Shown here: one piece after another, positions 25,536 through 34,595 of the stretch
Position numbering within the stretch: the first letter of the stretch is position 1
How the letters are laid out: each line of letters opens with the position of its first letter
NCBI GenBank assembly: GCA_018969705.1
Contig: JAGWXV010000003.1
Coordinates: 1-45,468, forward strand
DNA: 45,468 bases
DNA from: Betaproteobacteria bacterium
GTDB lineage: Bacteria > Pseudomonadota > Gammaproteobacteria > Burkholderiales > Burkholderiaceae_A
Direction: 5' to 3'
Notes under the pieces: generated by a model
Told to the model about the DNA's origin: nothing
Databases searched by the model: none
Seen by the model: only the letters and a program-made list of their open reading frames with translations
Made by a program: the position numbers and the translations under genes

Positions 25536-26438
25536 CTAGGGTGCGCCCGCCGAAGCCTCATCTGGGGTTTTGCGGCGGGGTAAAAGCACCACCGCCATCG
25601 AGATCAAAATCAAGATCAGTGCGGTGATATCGTAGGGTCCGATCGCTTCATCAAGGGCCCATGCGCCGCTAAATACACCCAACACTGGAATCAGCATGAT
25701 CGATAGGCTGCTGGCAATGGGCGGCAGCTTTCGTGCGAGCCGAAACCAGATGATGTGGCAGACGCAAAACACCAGCAGAGCGTTGTAAAGAATGGTGCCC
25801 CACTCGCCCAGAGTCGGGGCACGCCATTGGTCGATTTCCAGCACTACGCTGACCAGGCCGATGACCAGCACTGTGGTCACCATCATCCAAAAGGTCAACG
25901 ATGCATTCGAGATACTCAGCTGGGTGCGATTCATCATCACGGTTCCTAGCCCCCAGCCGACGGCGGCGATTAACATCATCCCCAGGCTCAGAGGCTGGCC
26001 GATAAGCGAGCCGAATTCCTCGATGGCTAATAGCAGGGTCGCAATTACTGCAAGCAGCACGCCCACCGCACCCCGCCAGGTCAACGGGTTTTTGTAAAAC
26101 AGTACGCCAATCAGCATGGCCCAGACGGGCATGGTGTAGCCAATAATCGCTGCCCGGCCCGAGGTCAAAAATTTCAGAGCATAAATCGCAAACAAATGCC
26201 AGATCAGCATATTGCCGATCACGAGCTTCAGTATCGGACCCCGCTCCTGCGGCGGAACGTAGAAGCGGTCTTTGCGTAGCATCATGTAAAAGCCGATCGC
26301 CATGATTCCCAGCACCATGGAGATGCCACGAAACGCCAGCGGCGGATAGGTGAGCACCGCATACTTCATGATGGGCCAGTTGACCCCCCAGACGAAGGTC
26401 AACAGGCAGAGCAGAAAAAGGTCAGTACGGCTGAGCAC
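25536..26438 (-). CDS. EamA/DMT-family membrane transporter
   Basis: A ten-helix drug/metabolite exporter-type protein with two EamA repeats, 300 residues; the substrate is unknown. It opens with LFLLCLLTFVWGVNWPIMKY, typical of the family, and the second repeat starts near GMMLIAAVGWGLGTVMMNR. PVLGVFSGAWALDEAIGPYD is the late EamA motif. The start codon is GTG at 26438. The C-terminus is short and basic (LLPRRKTPDEAS). It converges with cynS and is oriented away from the TRAP operon, with a 276-bp gap between them. It has no evident role in cyanate use. Confidence 0.85.
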   Translation of the reverse strand: MLSRTDLFLLCLLTFVWGVNWPIMKYAVLTYPPLAFRGISMVLGIMAIGFYMMLRKDRFYVPPQERGPILKLVIGNMLIWHLFAIYALKFLTSGRAAIIGYTMPVWAMLIGVLFYKNPLTWRGAVGVLLAVIATLLLAIEEFGSLIGQPLSLGMMLIAAVGWGLGTVMMNRTQLSISNASLTFWMMVTTVLVIGLVSVVLEIDQWRAPTLGEWGTILYNALLVFCVCHIIWFRLARKLPPIASSLSIMLIPVLGVFSGAWALDEAIGPYDITALILILISMAVVLLPRRKTPDEASAGAP

Positions 26439-26714
26439 CCCAGGATTCTAGTCCACCGGCCTAAATGCAAGAGGAAACAGCCGGCCTTGGTAGACGTCCA
26501 GATTTGACTTTCGGTGCGTGCGGATACCATCTGTTTACATGGTGACCAAGACGGGGTTTTAATTTTTGCGCAGGCGTTACGCGCGGCGCTTGCTCAGCAG
26601 TCGATTGCGCCTAGGGCTTTCCCTTAAACCTCGGAACTTGGCGCCGCAGGACGGTGTGACCGGGACCTGCAGGGAATAACATTCACGGTGTTCATTCTAG
26701 AGGGAGAACTTGTC
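26439..26714. promoter_or_regulatory. Largest intergenic gap: probable control region of the TRAP operon
   Basis: The largest non-coding stretch of the window. On the plus strand TTGACT (26504-26509) and TACCAT (26525-26530) could form a sigma-70 promoter, but with a short 15-bp spacer. Just past it, TGGTGACCA (26540-26548) is a small palindrome of the kind bound by GntR-type repressors. GCGTTACGC near 26574 is another short symmetric stretch. A good GAGGGAGA Shine-Dalgarno sequence precedes the dctP-like start. No ORF with coding character was found here. Confidence 0.35.
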
Positions 26715-27695
26715 ATGTCTCTAATGCGTAAGTCTTTTGCAGCCCTTGCGGCCAGTGCCGCAATGCTGATGTCAGGCCCTTTGCTGGCCCAGGCCAAGTG
26801 GGATCTTGCCGCAGCCTATGCTCCGGGTAATTTTCATACTCAGCTTTTAAATCAGTTTGCCGCTGAAGTCGACAAGGCCACGGGCGGCAAGGTGAAGATC
26901 ACTGTACATCCCGCAGCATCGCTTTTTAAGGCGCCTGAGATCAAACGTGCCGTTCAGGGCGGTCAAGCCCAAGCCGGAGAAATTCTTCTGGTGAATTTCC
27001 AAAATGAGAATCAGATTTTTGGTGTTGATGGCATTCCGTTTCTTGCCGACAGCTACGACGAGGCAGCAAAGCTTTGGCGTGCGCAACGGCCAGTGCTGGA
27101 AAAAATCCTAGCTGAGCAAGGCATCGTGCTGCTTTACTCCGTGCCTTGGCCACCCCAAGGCATTTACGCCAAAAAGCAGCTGAACTCTGCAGCAGACCTC
27201 AAAGGTATTAAATGGCGTGCTTACAGCCCTGCCACAGGCCGAATTGCCGAGCTCGTTGGCGCACAACCGGTAACGGTTCAGGCTGCCGAATTAGCCCAAG
27301 CCATGGCCACCGGCATTGTGGAAGCTACGATGACCTCGGGCGCAACGGGCGTGGATACCAAGATGTGGGAGCAGATGAAGTTTTACTATGACGTGCAGGC
27401 CTGGTTGCCCAAGAATGCCGTGCTCGTGAATAAGCGTGCCTTCGATGCTCTGGATCCAGCAAGCCGCACCGCTTTGCTCAAAGTCGCTGCTGATATGGAG
27501 ACCAAGGGCTGGACAGAGTCGCGCAAAGTCATGACGGATACCACCGCAGCGCTCAGAACCAACGGCATGACGGTATCGGCACCTTCTGCGGCACTGAAAT
27601 CTGATCTGCAGAAAGTCGGCCAGACCATGCTGCAAGAATGGCTGAAAAATGCCGGTGCCGATGGCCAGACCGTGATCAACGCTTATAGAAAATAA
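26715..27695 (+). CDS. TRAP transporter substrate-binding protein (DctP family)
   Basis: The periplasmic receptor of a TRAP importer, 326 residues. A signal peptide ends near LLAQA at residue 26 (KSFAALAASAAMLMSGPLLA). The mature protein shows the DctP fold: ATGGKVKITVHPAASLFKAP, VQGGQAQAGEILL, the helix-spanning LKGIKWRAYSPATGRIAEL with its ligand-binding Arg, and FDALDPASRTALLKVA. The start at 26715 is preferred over a GTG at 26688 because GAGGGAGA lies just upstream and the signal peptide then has a proper n-region. The ligand is not readable from sequence; most DctP proteins bind organic acids. Confidence 0.9.
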   Translation: MSLMRKSFAALAASAAMLMSGPLLAQAKWDLAAAYAPGNFHTQLLNQFAAEVDKATGGKVKITVHPAASLFKAPEIKRAVQGGQAQAGEILLVNFQNENQIFGVDGIPFLADSYDEAAKLWRAQRPVLEKILAEQGIVLLYSVPWPPQGIYAKKQLNSAADLKGIKWRAYSPATGRIAELVGAQPVTVQAAELAQAMATGIVEATMTSGATGVDTKMWEQMKFYYDVQAWLPKNAVLVNKRAFDALDPASRTALLKVAADMETKGWTESRKVMTDTTAALRTNGMTVSAPSAALKSDLQKVGQTMLQEWLKNAGADGQTVINAYRK

Positions 27696-27730
27696 GTACT
27701 CGTCAATTTCTGTAACGCGAAGTTTCATTG

Positions 27731-28240
27731 ATGCGCCAGGCGCTCAATCGCCTCTACGACATCGCCTCCGTGTTGGCGGCGATGTTTTTAGTCGTCTTGT
27801 TTTTTACCGTACTGCTGATGATCGCTTCTCGTGAGTTCCACTGGGGCCTTCGGGGCCTGGATGGCTACGCGGGTTATTTCATGGCGGCCTGCGGATTTCT
27901 CTCGCTTGCCCACACTTTTAAGCGTAACGAACACATTCGTGTGACCTTATTTTTAGGAATGGCCAAGGGCCGGGCCCGTTTTTGGATCGAGGTCTTGGCA
28001 CTTGGGGCAAGCAGCGTCTTAGCAGCGCTTTTTGCTGCATTTAGCGTGCGGCTGGTGATGCAGTCGATCGAATTTAAAGATATTTCCACCTCGATGGATG
28101 CCACGCCGCTTTGGATTCCGCAGCTTGCGATGGCGCTGGGAACCGTGATTTTCGCAATCGCGGTGATTGACGAATTTTTTGCCCACTTGAAAAATCCTGA
28201 TCGCGTCAACGACAGTGCAGAGGCCCTTCGGCATGAATGA
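27731..28240 (+). CDS. TRAP transporter small permease (DctQ family)
   Basis: The four-helix small membrane subunit of the TRAP importer, 169 residues. Hydrophobic segments lie at about 12-32 (VLAAMFLVVLFFTVLLMIAS), 43-60, 82-105 and 125-148, with HTFKRNEHIRVTLFL in the conserved DctQ loop. The ATG at 27731 is taken; a TTG directly before it is in frame. It follows the receptor gene by 35 bp and overlaps the large permease gene by 8 bp, so all three TRAP genes form one unit. Confidence 0.88.
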   Translation: MRQALNRLYDIASVLAAMFLVVLFFTVLLMIASREFHWGLRGLDGYAGYFMAACGFLSLAHTFKRNEHIRVTLFLGMAKGRARFWIEVLALGASSVLAALFAAFSVRLVMQSIEFKDISTSMDATPLWIPQLAMALGTVIFAIAVIDEFFAHLKNPDRVNDSAEALRHE

Positions 28241-29528
28241 CGCGCTGATCGCAGGCCTCTTGGTCTTATCACTTTTTCTTATTCTAGGCAGCGGCGTCTG
28301 GATCGGCCTGACCTTATCGGGTGTGGCCTGGATTGGCATGCAGCTCTTCACCGCCCGGCCCGCCGGGGATGCCATGGCAGTAACCATCTGGGGCGCCTCG
28401 TCGAGTTGGACCCTGACTGCGCTCCCGCTGTTTATTTTGATGGGCGAGATTTTGTTTCGCACGCGCTTATCTGAGGACATGTTTCGTGGCCTTGCACCGC
28501 TACTGGGCCGAATTCCGGGCCGGCTGCTTCATACCAATGTGCTGGGCTGCACGATTTTTGCCGCAGTCTCGGGCTCCAGTGCGGCCACCTGCGCCACCAT
28601 CGGAAAGATGACCTTGCCCGAGCTGCAGCGTCGTGGCTACCCAGAGGGGATCGTAATTGGCAGCTTGGCGGGTGCGGGAACGCTGGGGCTTTTAATTCCG
28701 CCTTCTATCATCATGATTGTGTATGGCGTGACCGCAGAGGTATCGATCGCCAAGCTCTTTATCGCTGGCGTAATTCCGGGAATTATTTTGGCGGGGCTGT
28801 TTTCGGGCTATATCGTGGTCTGGTCGTTATTCAATCGTAAATTGATTCCTGTCGAAGTTGACACGATGACATTTGCTCAGAAGTTTCGTGAGTTTTGGCG
28901 ATTAGGCCCGGTTGTGCTTCTGATTATTGCGGTACTGGGATCAATCTATGCAGGAATTGCGACTGCTACTGAGGCGGCGGCTGTCGGGGTGCTGGGCGCA
29001 CTGATTCTCTCAGCCGTGCAGGGCTCACTGAATTGGAAATCATTTTCACAGGCGCTGATGGGTGCCACGCGGCTGTATTGCATGATTGCTTTTATTTTGG
29101 CGGGTGCTGCGTTTCTCACGCTCTCCATGGGCTATATCGGCCTGCCTCGCCATCTTGCCGAGTGGATTGGTACGCTAGGCTTATCAAAATTTGAGCTCAT
29201 CATGGTCATCATGGTGTTTTACATCGTGCTGGGATGCTTTCTGGATGGCATCTCAATGATTGTGCTAACTATGGGTGTGATCCTGCCCACCATTGTCGGG
29301 GCCGGTATTGATCTGATTTGGTTTGGAATTTTTCTAGTCTTAGTGGTCGAGATGGCCCAGATCACGCCGCCTGTTGGCTTTAACCTCTTTGTGCTGCAGG
29401 GTATGACTAAAAAGCCCTTAAGCTACATCGCACGGGTGGCCATGCCGATGTTTTTCCTGATGATTCTGACGGTACTGATTTTTTATCAATACCCGCAAAT
29501 TATCACCTGGCTACCGTCGAAGATGTAG
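28233..29528 (+). CDS. TRAP transporter large permease (DctM family)
   Basis: The sodium-coupled transport subunit of the TRAP system, 431 residues with about 12 membrane segments. Family landmarks include PLFILMGEILFRTRLSEDMF, VSGSSAATCATIGKMTLPEL, GAGTLGLLIPPSIIMIVYGV and ITPPVGFNLFVLQG near the C-terminus. The ATG at 28233 is preferred to the GTG at 28215; the overlap with dctQ is then 8 bp. With the receptor and small permease it makes a complete importer. A GC-rich hairpin follows at 29534. Confidence 0.92.
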   Translation: MNDALIAGLLVLSLFLILGSGVWIGLTLSGVAWIGMQLFTARPAGDAMAVTIWGASSSWTLTALPLFILMGEILFRTRLSEDMFRGLAPLLGRIPGRLLHTNVLGCTIFAAVSGSSAATCATIGKMTLPELQRRGYPEGIVIGSLAGAGTLGLLIPPSIIMIVYGVTAEVSIAKLFIAGVIPGIILAGLFSGYIVVWSLFNRKLIPVEVDTMTFAQKFREFWRLGPVVLLIIAVLGSIYAGIATATEAAAVGVLGALILSAVQGSLNWKSFSQALMGATRLYCMIAFILAGAAFLTLSMGYIGLPRHLAEWIGTLGLSKFELIMVIMVFYIVLGCFLDGISMIVLTMGVILPTIVGAGIDLIWFGIFLVLVVEMAQITPPVGFNLFVLQGMTKKPLSYIARVAMPMFFLMILTVLIFYQYPQIITWLPSKM

Positions 29529-29533
29529 CCAGC

Positions 29534-29559
29534 CGGGCCGCAATCGTTTGGTCGGCCCG
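29534..29559 (+). terminator. GC-rich hairpin after the TRAP operon
   Basis: Perfect 7-bp arms CGGGCCG (29534-29540) and CGGCCCG (29553-29559) enclose a 12-base loop directly after the dctM-like stop. No T-run follows, so it is at best a weak intrinsic terminator or an RNA 3'-end stabiliser. Confidence 0.4.
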
Positions 29560-29577
29560 CCCCAGTAGAATGCCGAG

Positions 29578-30438
29578 ATGCGTTTTGCCCTAGGTCTTTT
29601 TATTGTCGGCGGTCTGTGCCTGAGTTCATTCGACGCGGTTGGCAAGCTTTTAATGTCTCAGACCAGCCTAATCATGCTGATGTGGGCCCGCTACCTTGGC
29701 CAATTTCTTTTCTCTTTACCGCTGGCGTACTGGCGGGTAGGCCCCGAATTTTGGAAGACTTCTCGGCCGCGGCTTCAGCTCATGCGCTCGACACTCTTGC
29801 TACTGACCAGCGTACTGTTTTTTGGCGGGCTGCAGTTCCTTCCGCTGGCCGAGGCCTCAGCAATTTCGTTTACTGCACCGCTCTGGGTAGCATTGCTATC
29901 AGGACCGATGTTAGGTGAGCGGGTTGCGAAAAGTGATGCATGGGTTGCAGCGTTGGGGTTCTCGGGAGTTTTACTCATCGTGCGCCCTGGGACTGATATT
30001 TTTCATTACGGCGCCATCTTGATCGGGGCGATGGCGGCTTTAAATGCGGTCTATCAACTCATGACGCGGCAGCTCACACAAGACAATCCGTTTACGACAT
30101 TTTTTTATAGCGGATTGGTGGGCGTCGCGGTGTTCTCTGTCTGGCTTGGGGTAACGGGTTTTCCAGCCGTATCCGATCCGCTCACGATTGGCCTGTTATG
30201 TGCCGCCGGCCTGCTTGGTGGCTTGGGCCATCTTTTGTTTGTGTTGGCGTTTTACCGGGCCCCGCCCGCTTCATTAACGCCATTTGTATACCTGCAGATG
30301 ATCTGGGCGATAGGCTTTGGCTGGCTTATTTTTCGTCAGCTGCCTGATGGATTGGCCCTGCTGGGCATGCTGATCATTATCGGCTCAGGGCTTTGGCTGA
30401 TTCTGCATCGCCATCGCAATCCCCGGCCTGCCCCCTGA
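29578..30438 (+). CDS. EamA/DMT-family membrane transporter
   Basis: A second ten-helix DMT exporter-type protein, 286 residues. It begins FALGLFIVGGLCLSSFDAVG and has two EamA halves, the first ending near LGFSGVLLIVRPGTD and the second near LGMLIIIGSGLWLILH. AEASAISFTAPLWVALLSG is a characteristic stretch. It starts about 50 bp after the TRAP large permease on the same strand, but the intervening hairpin suggests separate or reduced transcription. It is related only distantly to the other EamA gene at 25536. The substrate is unknown. It converges with the pseudouridine synthase, with about 30 bp between stops. Confidence 0.83.
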   Translation: MRFALGLFIVGGLCLSSFDAVGKLLMSQTSLIMLMWARYLGQFLFSLPLAYWRVGPEFWKTSRPRLQLMRSTLLLLTSVLFFGGLQFLPLAEASAISFTAPLWVALLSGPMLGERVAKSDAWVAALGFSGVLLIVRPGTDIFHYGAILIGAMAALNAVYQLMTRQLTQDNPFTTFFYSGLVGVAVFSVWLGVTGFPAVSDPLTIGLLCAAGLLGGLGHLLFVLAFYRAPPASLTPFVYLQMIWAIGFGWLIFRQLPDGLALLGMLIIIGSGLWLILHRHRNPRPAP

Positions 30439-30470
30439 ATTTCAGCGGAATTTTTCAGCAGCAAAGGGTT

Positions 30471-31220
30471 TTAAAACTGCTCATCCGGCCTGAGTGGCCG
30501 CCACTGGCCAAGGGGCAATTGGCCCAATGTAATCCTGCCAATTCGGATTCGCTTTAACCCAGTAACTTTTAGGCCGACAAGCTCGCACATCCGTCGAATC
30601 TGGCGCTTCTTGCCCTCGCGTAGTACAAAGCGAAGCTGATGTTCATTCTGCCAAGAGACCTTGGCAGGCCGAAGGACCTGCCCATCTAGAGAGAGGCCAT
30701 GATTCAAAAGCTTGAGCCCCTGCGTTGAGAGCACCCCTTCAACCCGCACGAGATATTCCTTTTCAATGGGCGAGGTCTCACCGATTAAAAGCCGTGCAAT
30801 GCGGCCGTCTTGGGTTAAGACAAGCAGCCCCGTTGAGTCGATATCGAGCCTGCCGGCGGGCGCAAGGCCGCGCGTCACCATTCGGTTTTGAATCCCAAGA
30901 CCCTGTTTGGATGTTGACGCTGCCTGCCAAAGATTTTCCGGGCTGATGAGTCGGATGGCAGGCGGGTAGGGCCGATCGGGGTCCTCGTGGGAGACCACCC
31001 CAATGGGTTTATTCAGAAGGACTGTGATGCGACGTTGTTGCTGGGCCCTGGCTTTGGTCGCCAGTTCGATGCGCTGATGGGGGTAGGCCCTGGTGCCGAG
31101 TTCTTGCACTACTGCGCCATCGAGCAAAACAAGGCCTTGTTCAATAAAAGCGTCAGCCTCGCGCCGAGAGCAGATGCCACGGTCGGCCAAAAGCTTTGAG
31201 ATTCGAATTTTTTCCTGCAC
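30471..31220 (-). CDS. RsuA-family rRNA pseudouridine synthase, RluF-like
   Basis: Isomerises uridine in rRNA; the exact target is inferred only by resemblance to RluF. The 249 residues have an N-terminal S4 RNA-binding domain ([22 protein letters not shown]), the catalytic motif [18 protein letters not shown] with its Asp nucleophile, KEYLVRV, and the C-terminal [17 protein letters not shown]. Between the S4 and catalytic parts is an insertion of about 25 residues ([18 protein letters not shown]), seen in many proteobacterial homologues. The start codon is GTG at 31220. Start and stop are clear of neighbours. Confidence 0.85.
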   Translation of the reverse strand: MQEKIRISKLLADRGICSRREADAFIEQGLVLLDGAVVQELGTRAYPHQRIELATKARAQQQRRITVLLNKPIGVVSHEDPDRPYPPAIRLISPENLWQAASTSKQGLGIQNRMVTRGLAPAGRLDIDSTGLLVLTQDGRIARLLIGETSPIEKEYLVRVEGVLSTQGLKLLNHGLSLDGQVLRPAKVSWQNEHQLRFVLREGKKRQIRRMCELVGLKVTGLKRIRIGRITLGQLPLGQWRPLRPDEQF

Positions 31221-31236
31221 GGCTGCAGGCAGCTGC

Positions 31237-31590
31237 CTAACGAACGCTGCCCGTCAGCAGCAACTTCGTGAGTGCTGCCTTTGCTTCGGGCACGCCCAGC
31301 AGGGCCGCCTGGTTAAGGACCTCTTGGGCTTTTGGATTCTGGCCGGTATGCGCAAGCACCAGGCCATAGTTGTAGGTGGCCCGGCCGTTATTGCGAGACA
31401 TTTGCTGTTCGAGCTTGGTAAAGAGTTCTTTACGCTCATCATCTCCGATCTGGTTGGCCATCACCATCTGGCAGCACTTTAAAAAAGTGGGCTCGGCCTG
31501 CTCTTGTTCAACCAGCATAAAGATTTCAAAGGCCTGAACGTAAGCGCCCATCGACAGCGCGTATTCACCTTCCCTGTAGTCAGCTGACAT
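31237..31590 (-). CDS. Small TPR/Sel1-like repeat protein
   Basis: A cytoplasmic 117-residue helical protein with no signal peptide or membrane segment. Residues 4-25 ([20 protein letters not shown]) and 70-110 ([20 protein letters not shown], then [17 protein letters not shown]) resemble Sel1/TPR helical repeats; a repeat in the middle is degenerate. Such proteins are scaffolds; no specific partner can be named. It lies just upstream of the pseudouridine synthase gene on the same strand (about 16 bp), so the two may be co-transcribed. Confidence 0.65.
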   Translation of the reverse strand: MSADYREGEYALSMGAYVQAFEIFMLVEQEQAEPTFLKCCQMVMANQIGDDERKELFTKLEQQMSRNNGRATYNYGLVLAHTGQNPKAQEVLNQAALLGVPEAKAALTKLLLTGSVR

Positions 31591-31626
31591 AGCGAAATCC
31601 TAAAGTTGCAATAAGTCTGAGAGGCA

Positions 31627-32013
31627 TTATCGTAATACGGCGTAGGTCGCCAGCCCCAGAAGCGTAAAAATAATCGATCCCAGCAGATGGCTGGAGACCT
31701 CAATTCCCGCCCATAGCCATCGGCCCTGCTGCAGCAGTTGAACGACCTCTGCAGAAAAGGTTGAAAAAGTGGTCAGCCCTCCTAAGAGTCCGGTGATTAA
31801 AAATAGTCGCCACTCCTCGGAGAGTCGGGGCGCATCGCTAAAGTAAGCTACGGCCAGGCCGATTGCATACGCCCCAATCCAGTTAGCCGCCAGGGTCCCA
31901 AGCGGCAGGTGGGCGAGCCGATGATTTAAGTGCTCGGATAGCTGCCAGCGCAGCACCGCACCCAGACTTGCGCCGAGGCTGATGGCAATAACGGGCAGAA
32001 GGCGGAGCGTCAC
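31627..32013 (-). CDS. crcB: Fluoride exporter CrcB (Fluc)
   Basis: A dual-topology fluoride channel that lowers cytoplasmic fluoride. The 128 residues show four membrane segments, the pore motif GTLAANWIGAYAIGL (Asn) and the sodium-site motif TGLLGGLTTFSTFSAEV, both diagnostic. The start codon is GTG at 32013. I looked upstream for the crcB fluoride riboswitch and did not recognise it. The gene is divergent from the DUF2892 gene. A single copy is enough because Fluc works as a homodimer when topology is dual. Confidence 0.9.
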   Translation of the reverse strand: MTLRLLPVIAISLGASLGAVLRWQLSEHLNHRLAHLPLGTLAANWIGAYAIGLAVAYFSDAPRLSEEWRLFLITGLLGGLTTFSTFSAEVVQLLQQGRWLWAGIEVSSHLLGSIIFTLLGLATYAVLR

Positions 32014-32102
32014 TGGGGTGGGGTCGGGGTAGGGTTAGTGGCTTTTGCTAGTATGCACCAGGCTTCTTTCGGAAAAAACATGGGCCAGCGGGAGGAACAA
32101 CG

Positions 32103-32312
32103 ATGCTGAAGAAAAACATGGGCGGGTCAGATCGGGCAGTGCGTTTTATTTTGGGCTGTTTGCTGGTTATCTCGGCGGCCGTTGGCGCTCTCGGCCCTTG
32201 GGCCTATCTCGGGGTGATGGCGATGATCACTGGGGCAATTGGTAACTGCCCAGTCTATGGCGTGTTTGGATACTCTACTAACAAAAGTTCAAAATCTAAA
32301 CTTTTGCTTTAA
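32103..32312 (+). CDS. DUF2892 (YgaP-like) small membrane protein
   Basis: A 69-residue inner-membrane protein. The N-terminus [20 protein letters not shown] is the DUF2892 signature. Two hydrophobic segments (about 14-30 and 33-50) are followed by [13 protein letters not shown], which carries the usual single Cys. In some proteins this domain is fused to a rhodanese; here it stands alone. GGGAGGAA sits about 6 bases before the ATG. It reads in the same direction as kup, 35 bp ahead. Function unknown. Confidence 0.8.
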   Translation: MLKKNMGGSDRAVRFILGCLLVISAAVGALGPWAYLGVMAMITGAIGNCPVYGVFGYSTNKSSKSKLLL

Positions 32313-32347
32313 GTTTTTGGACTACTCATCGCGTTTTTTCTATCGAT

Positions 32348-34228
32348 ATGACTTTACCTCGCCAACACTCGAGCCAGCTGGCCTTAATGCTAGGTGCACT
32401 CGGTGTGGTCTACGGAGATATCGGCACCAGTCCGCTTTACGCTTTAAAAGAAACCTTTAATCCTATGACGGGCGTCTCCGCTACGCCTGAAAATGTCATC
32501 GGTGCAGTTTCGGCGATTATTTGGCTGCTCACGTTGGTGGTGTCGCTCAAGTATGTGACCCTGATTCTTCGCGCGGATAACCGCGGTGAGGGTGGAATCA
32601 TGGCGTTGCTGGCGCTTGCCAGCGATGCCGTCAAAGACTCCCCGCGGCTGCAGGGCTTGGTGATCCTGATTGGATGTTTTGGCGCCTGCCTGTTTTTTGG
32701 CGAAAGTGTGCTTACGCCAGCCATCTCCGTGCTCAGCGCTGTGGAAGGCATCGAGGTGATCGAGCCAAGCCTCGGCCCGCTGGTGCTGCCAATTGCGCTG
32801 TGCATTCTTCTTTCCCTGTTTGCAATTCAGAAATATGGAACCACGTTGGTCGGCCGGTTTTTTGGTCCTGTAATTCTGGTCTGGTTTTTTGTGCTGGCGG
32901 CGGTCGGCTTTAGCCAACTGCTGATGGGTCCGGAGATCCTTGCCGCGTTAAATCCACTGCGGGCGGTTGAGTTTTTATTTGATCGCGGTCCTAAGGTGTT
33001 ATTGGTAGTCGGCGCCCTTGTGCTTGCAGTCACCGGCGTGGAGGCACTTTATGCTGATATGGGCCATTTTGGCCGGCGTGCAATTCGATTGGCCTGGCTG
33101 CTGGTCGCCTATCCCGGGCTGATACTGAACTATTTAGGCCAGGGCGCTTTACTGATGCGCAACCCGGCAGCAACAGAGAACCCTTTTTATTTGTCGTTTC
33201 CCGATCCGCTCTTAATTCCTGCGGTGATTCTTGCGACACTGGCTACAGTGATTGCATCGCAGGCGACAATTACAGGGGCCTACTCCGCGACAGTCCAGGC
33301 GATTCAGCTCGGGCTTTTACCGCGCATGAGGATTGTGTATACCTCGGCCAAAGAGGCGGGCCAGATCTATGTGCCATTTATTAATGGCCTGCTGCTGGTG
33401 TCAGTGCTTTTGGTGACGGCAGCATTCGGCTCATCGAGTGCACTGGCCCACGCCTATGGTGTCTCGGTTACGATGACCATGCTGTGCTCAACCATACTGA
33501 CATTTTTTGTTGTTCGTATGGGCTGGCACTATGCTTTGGCCCTCACTTTAATTTCCACCGCCGTTTTTTTTGTATTAGATGCATTACTTGTTGCGGGCTG
33601 TTTATCAAAAATTTTTCATGGTGGCTGGTTTCCTTTAACTCTAGGACTCTTCATTTTGCTGCTAATGCTCACCTGGAAACGGGGCCGAGCGCTTCTGATT
33701 GCAAAGGTTCGCGAAGACGATCCAGAACTTAAGATTTTTATTGATCAGATTCGGGATGCGGGTCTGCCCATTGTTGAGCGGACTGCCGTATTTTTAGTTT
33801 CAGATCCGTCGACTGCACCACAGGCCTTGATGCACAACATTAAGCACAATATGGTGCTGCATCGTCAGAATTTATTGCTCACCGTACACTTCGAGCAGCG
33901 GCCTTGGGTGCCGTTTCACGAACAAATCCGGATTACACCGATTAGCGATAATTTCTCGATTGTTAGTATTAACTATGGGTTTAAGGATTCTCCCGATGTC
34001 CCCAAGGCTCTCGAATACGCCCGGGAGTGGCATGGTCTTGAGATTGAACTATTTTCGACATCGTATTTTCTTAGCCGAGAGACCGTGGTGCCATCGACCG
34101 GCGGCGGGATGGCCAAGTGGCGTGAAGAGATCTTTGCTTCAATGTCGCGTAATGCAGGCAGTATCGTGGCCTACTTTAAGATCCCGACCAACCAGGTGAT
34201 TGAGTTGGGCACGCGGGTGTTAATCTAG
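32348..34228 (+). CDS. kup: Low-affinity potassium transporter Kup
   Basis: A proton-coupled potassium uptake permease of the KUP/HAK/KT family, 626 residues. It starts with [20 protein letters not shown], the hallmark of the family. [16 protein letters not shown] and [20 protein letters not shown] follow. About 12 membrane segments run to residue 440, then a cytoplasmic C-terminal domain ([20 protein letters not shown]). The length is as usual. The ribosome-binding site is weak. It is on the same strand as the DUF2892 gene and is followed by a small lipoprotein gene about 80 bp downstream. Confidence 0.95.
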   Translation: MTLPRQHSSQLALMLGALGVVYGDIGTSPLYALKETFNPMTGVSATPENVIGAVSAIIWLLTLVVSLKYVTLILRADNRGEGGIMALLALASDAVKDSPRLQGLVILIGCFGACLFFGESVLTPAISVLSAVEGIEVIEPSLGPLVLPIALCILLSLFAIQKYGTTLVGRFFGPVILVWFFVLAAVGFSQLLMGPEILAALNPLRAVEFLFDRGPKVLLVVGALVLAVTGVEALYADMGHFGRRAIRLAWLLVAYPGLILNYLGQGALLMRNPAATENPFYLSFPDPLLIPAVILATLATVIASQATITGAYSATVQAIQLGLLPRMRIVYTSAKEAGQIYVPFINGLLLVSVLLVTAAFGSSSALAHAYGVSVTMTMLCSTILTFFVVRMGWHYALALTLISTAVFFVLDALLVAGCLSKIFHGGWFPLTLGLFILLLMLTWKRGRALLIAKVREDDPELKIFIDQIRDAGLPIVERTAVFLVSDPSTAPQALMHNIKHNMVLHRQNLLLTVHFEQRPWVPFHEQIRITPISDNFSIVSINYGFKDSPDVPKALEYAREWHGLEIELFSTSYFLSRETVVPSTGGGMAKWREEIFASMSRNAGSIVAYFKIPTNQVIELGTRVLI

Positions 34229-34309
34229 CCCTGGATTCCGCTTACGTTTAGACTCCTAGACACGTTGCTTACTCGCTAATCAATCTTTAGAAACTTAAGG
34301 AAGACTATC

Positions 34310-34540
34310 ATGCTAAAACATGCACTCGTCGTAGCTGCTGCCTTGGTGATAACGGGATGTGCTGGCATTCCGGAATACAAATTTGCCAAAGCAGGCGCCT
34401 CTGAGGCTGATTTTCATCGGGATAAGACCCAGTGTGACGATGAGGCCTTCTCTGCGGGCAATGTCGTGCAGCTCAAATACATTGAGGCCCGCAATGCGTG
34501 TCTCGTCAAAAAAGGCTGGAGCCAGGTCGGGCCGAAGTAG
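34310..34540 (+). CDS. Small lipoprotein
   Basis: A 76-residue predicted lipoprotein. The N-terminus LKHALVVAAALVITGCAG is a signal peptide with lipobox ITGC and lipidated Cys17. The mature part of about 60 residues has two further cysteines (TQCDDEA and RNACLVKKGW) that could form a disulfide. Short lipoproteins ending in a CL-x-KKGW-type stretch recur in proteobacteria without known function. AAGGAAG precedes the ATG. The stop lies 55 bp before the preferred aminotransferase start. Confidence 0.8.
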   Translation: MLKHALVVAAALVITGCAGIPEYKFAKAGASEADFHRDKTQCDDEAFSAGNVVQLKYIEARNACLVKKGWSQVGPK

Positions 34541-34595
34541 GGCGCGGCTAGTCGCTTACCGCATCAAGAAAGCTGCGGACCGTGCGATCTTTTCC

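Noticed and set aside
32014-32102. Possible fluoride riboswitch before crcB.
   Set aside because: The conserved fluoride-aptamer sequences and pseudoknot partners were not recognised on the minus strand upstream of the GTG start.
34359-34595. N-terminal extension of the aminotransferase from an upstream ATG.
   Set aside because: This stretch is the lipoprotein gene read in another frame and shows no aminotransferase similarity; the lipoprotein has a lipobox and a good ribosome-binding site.
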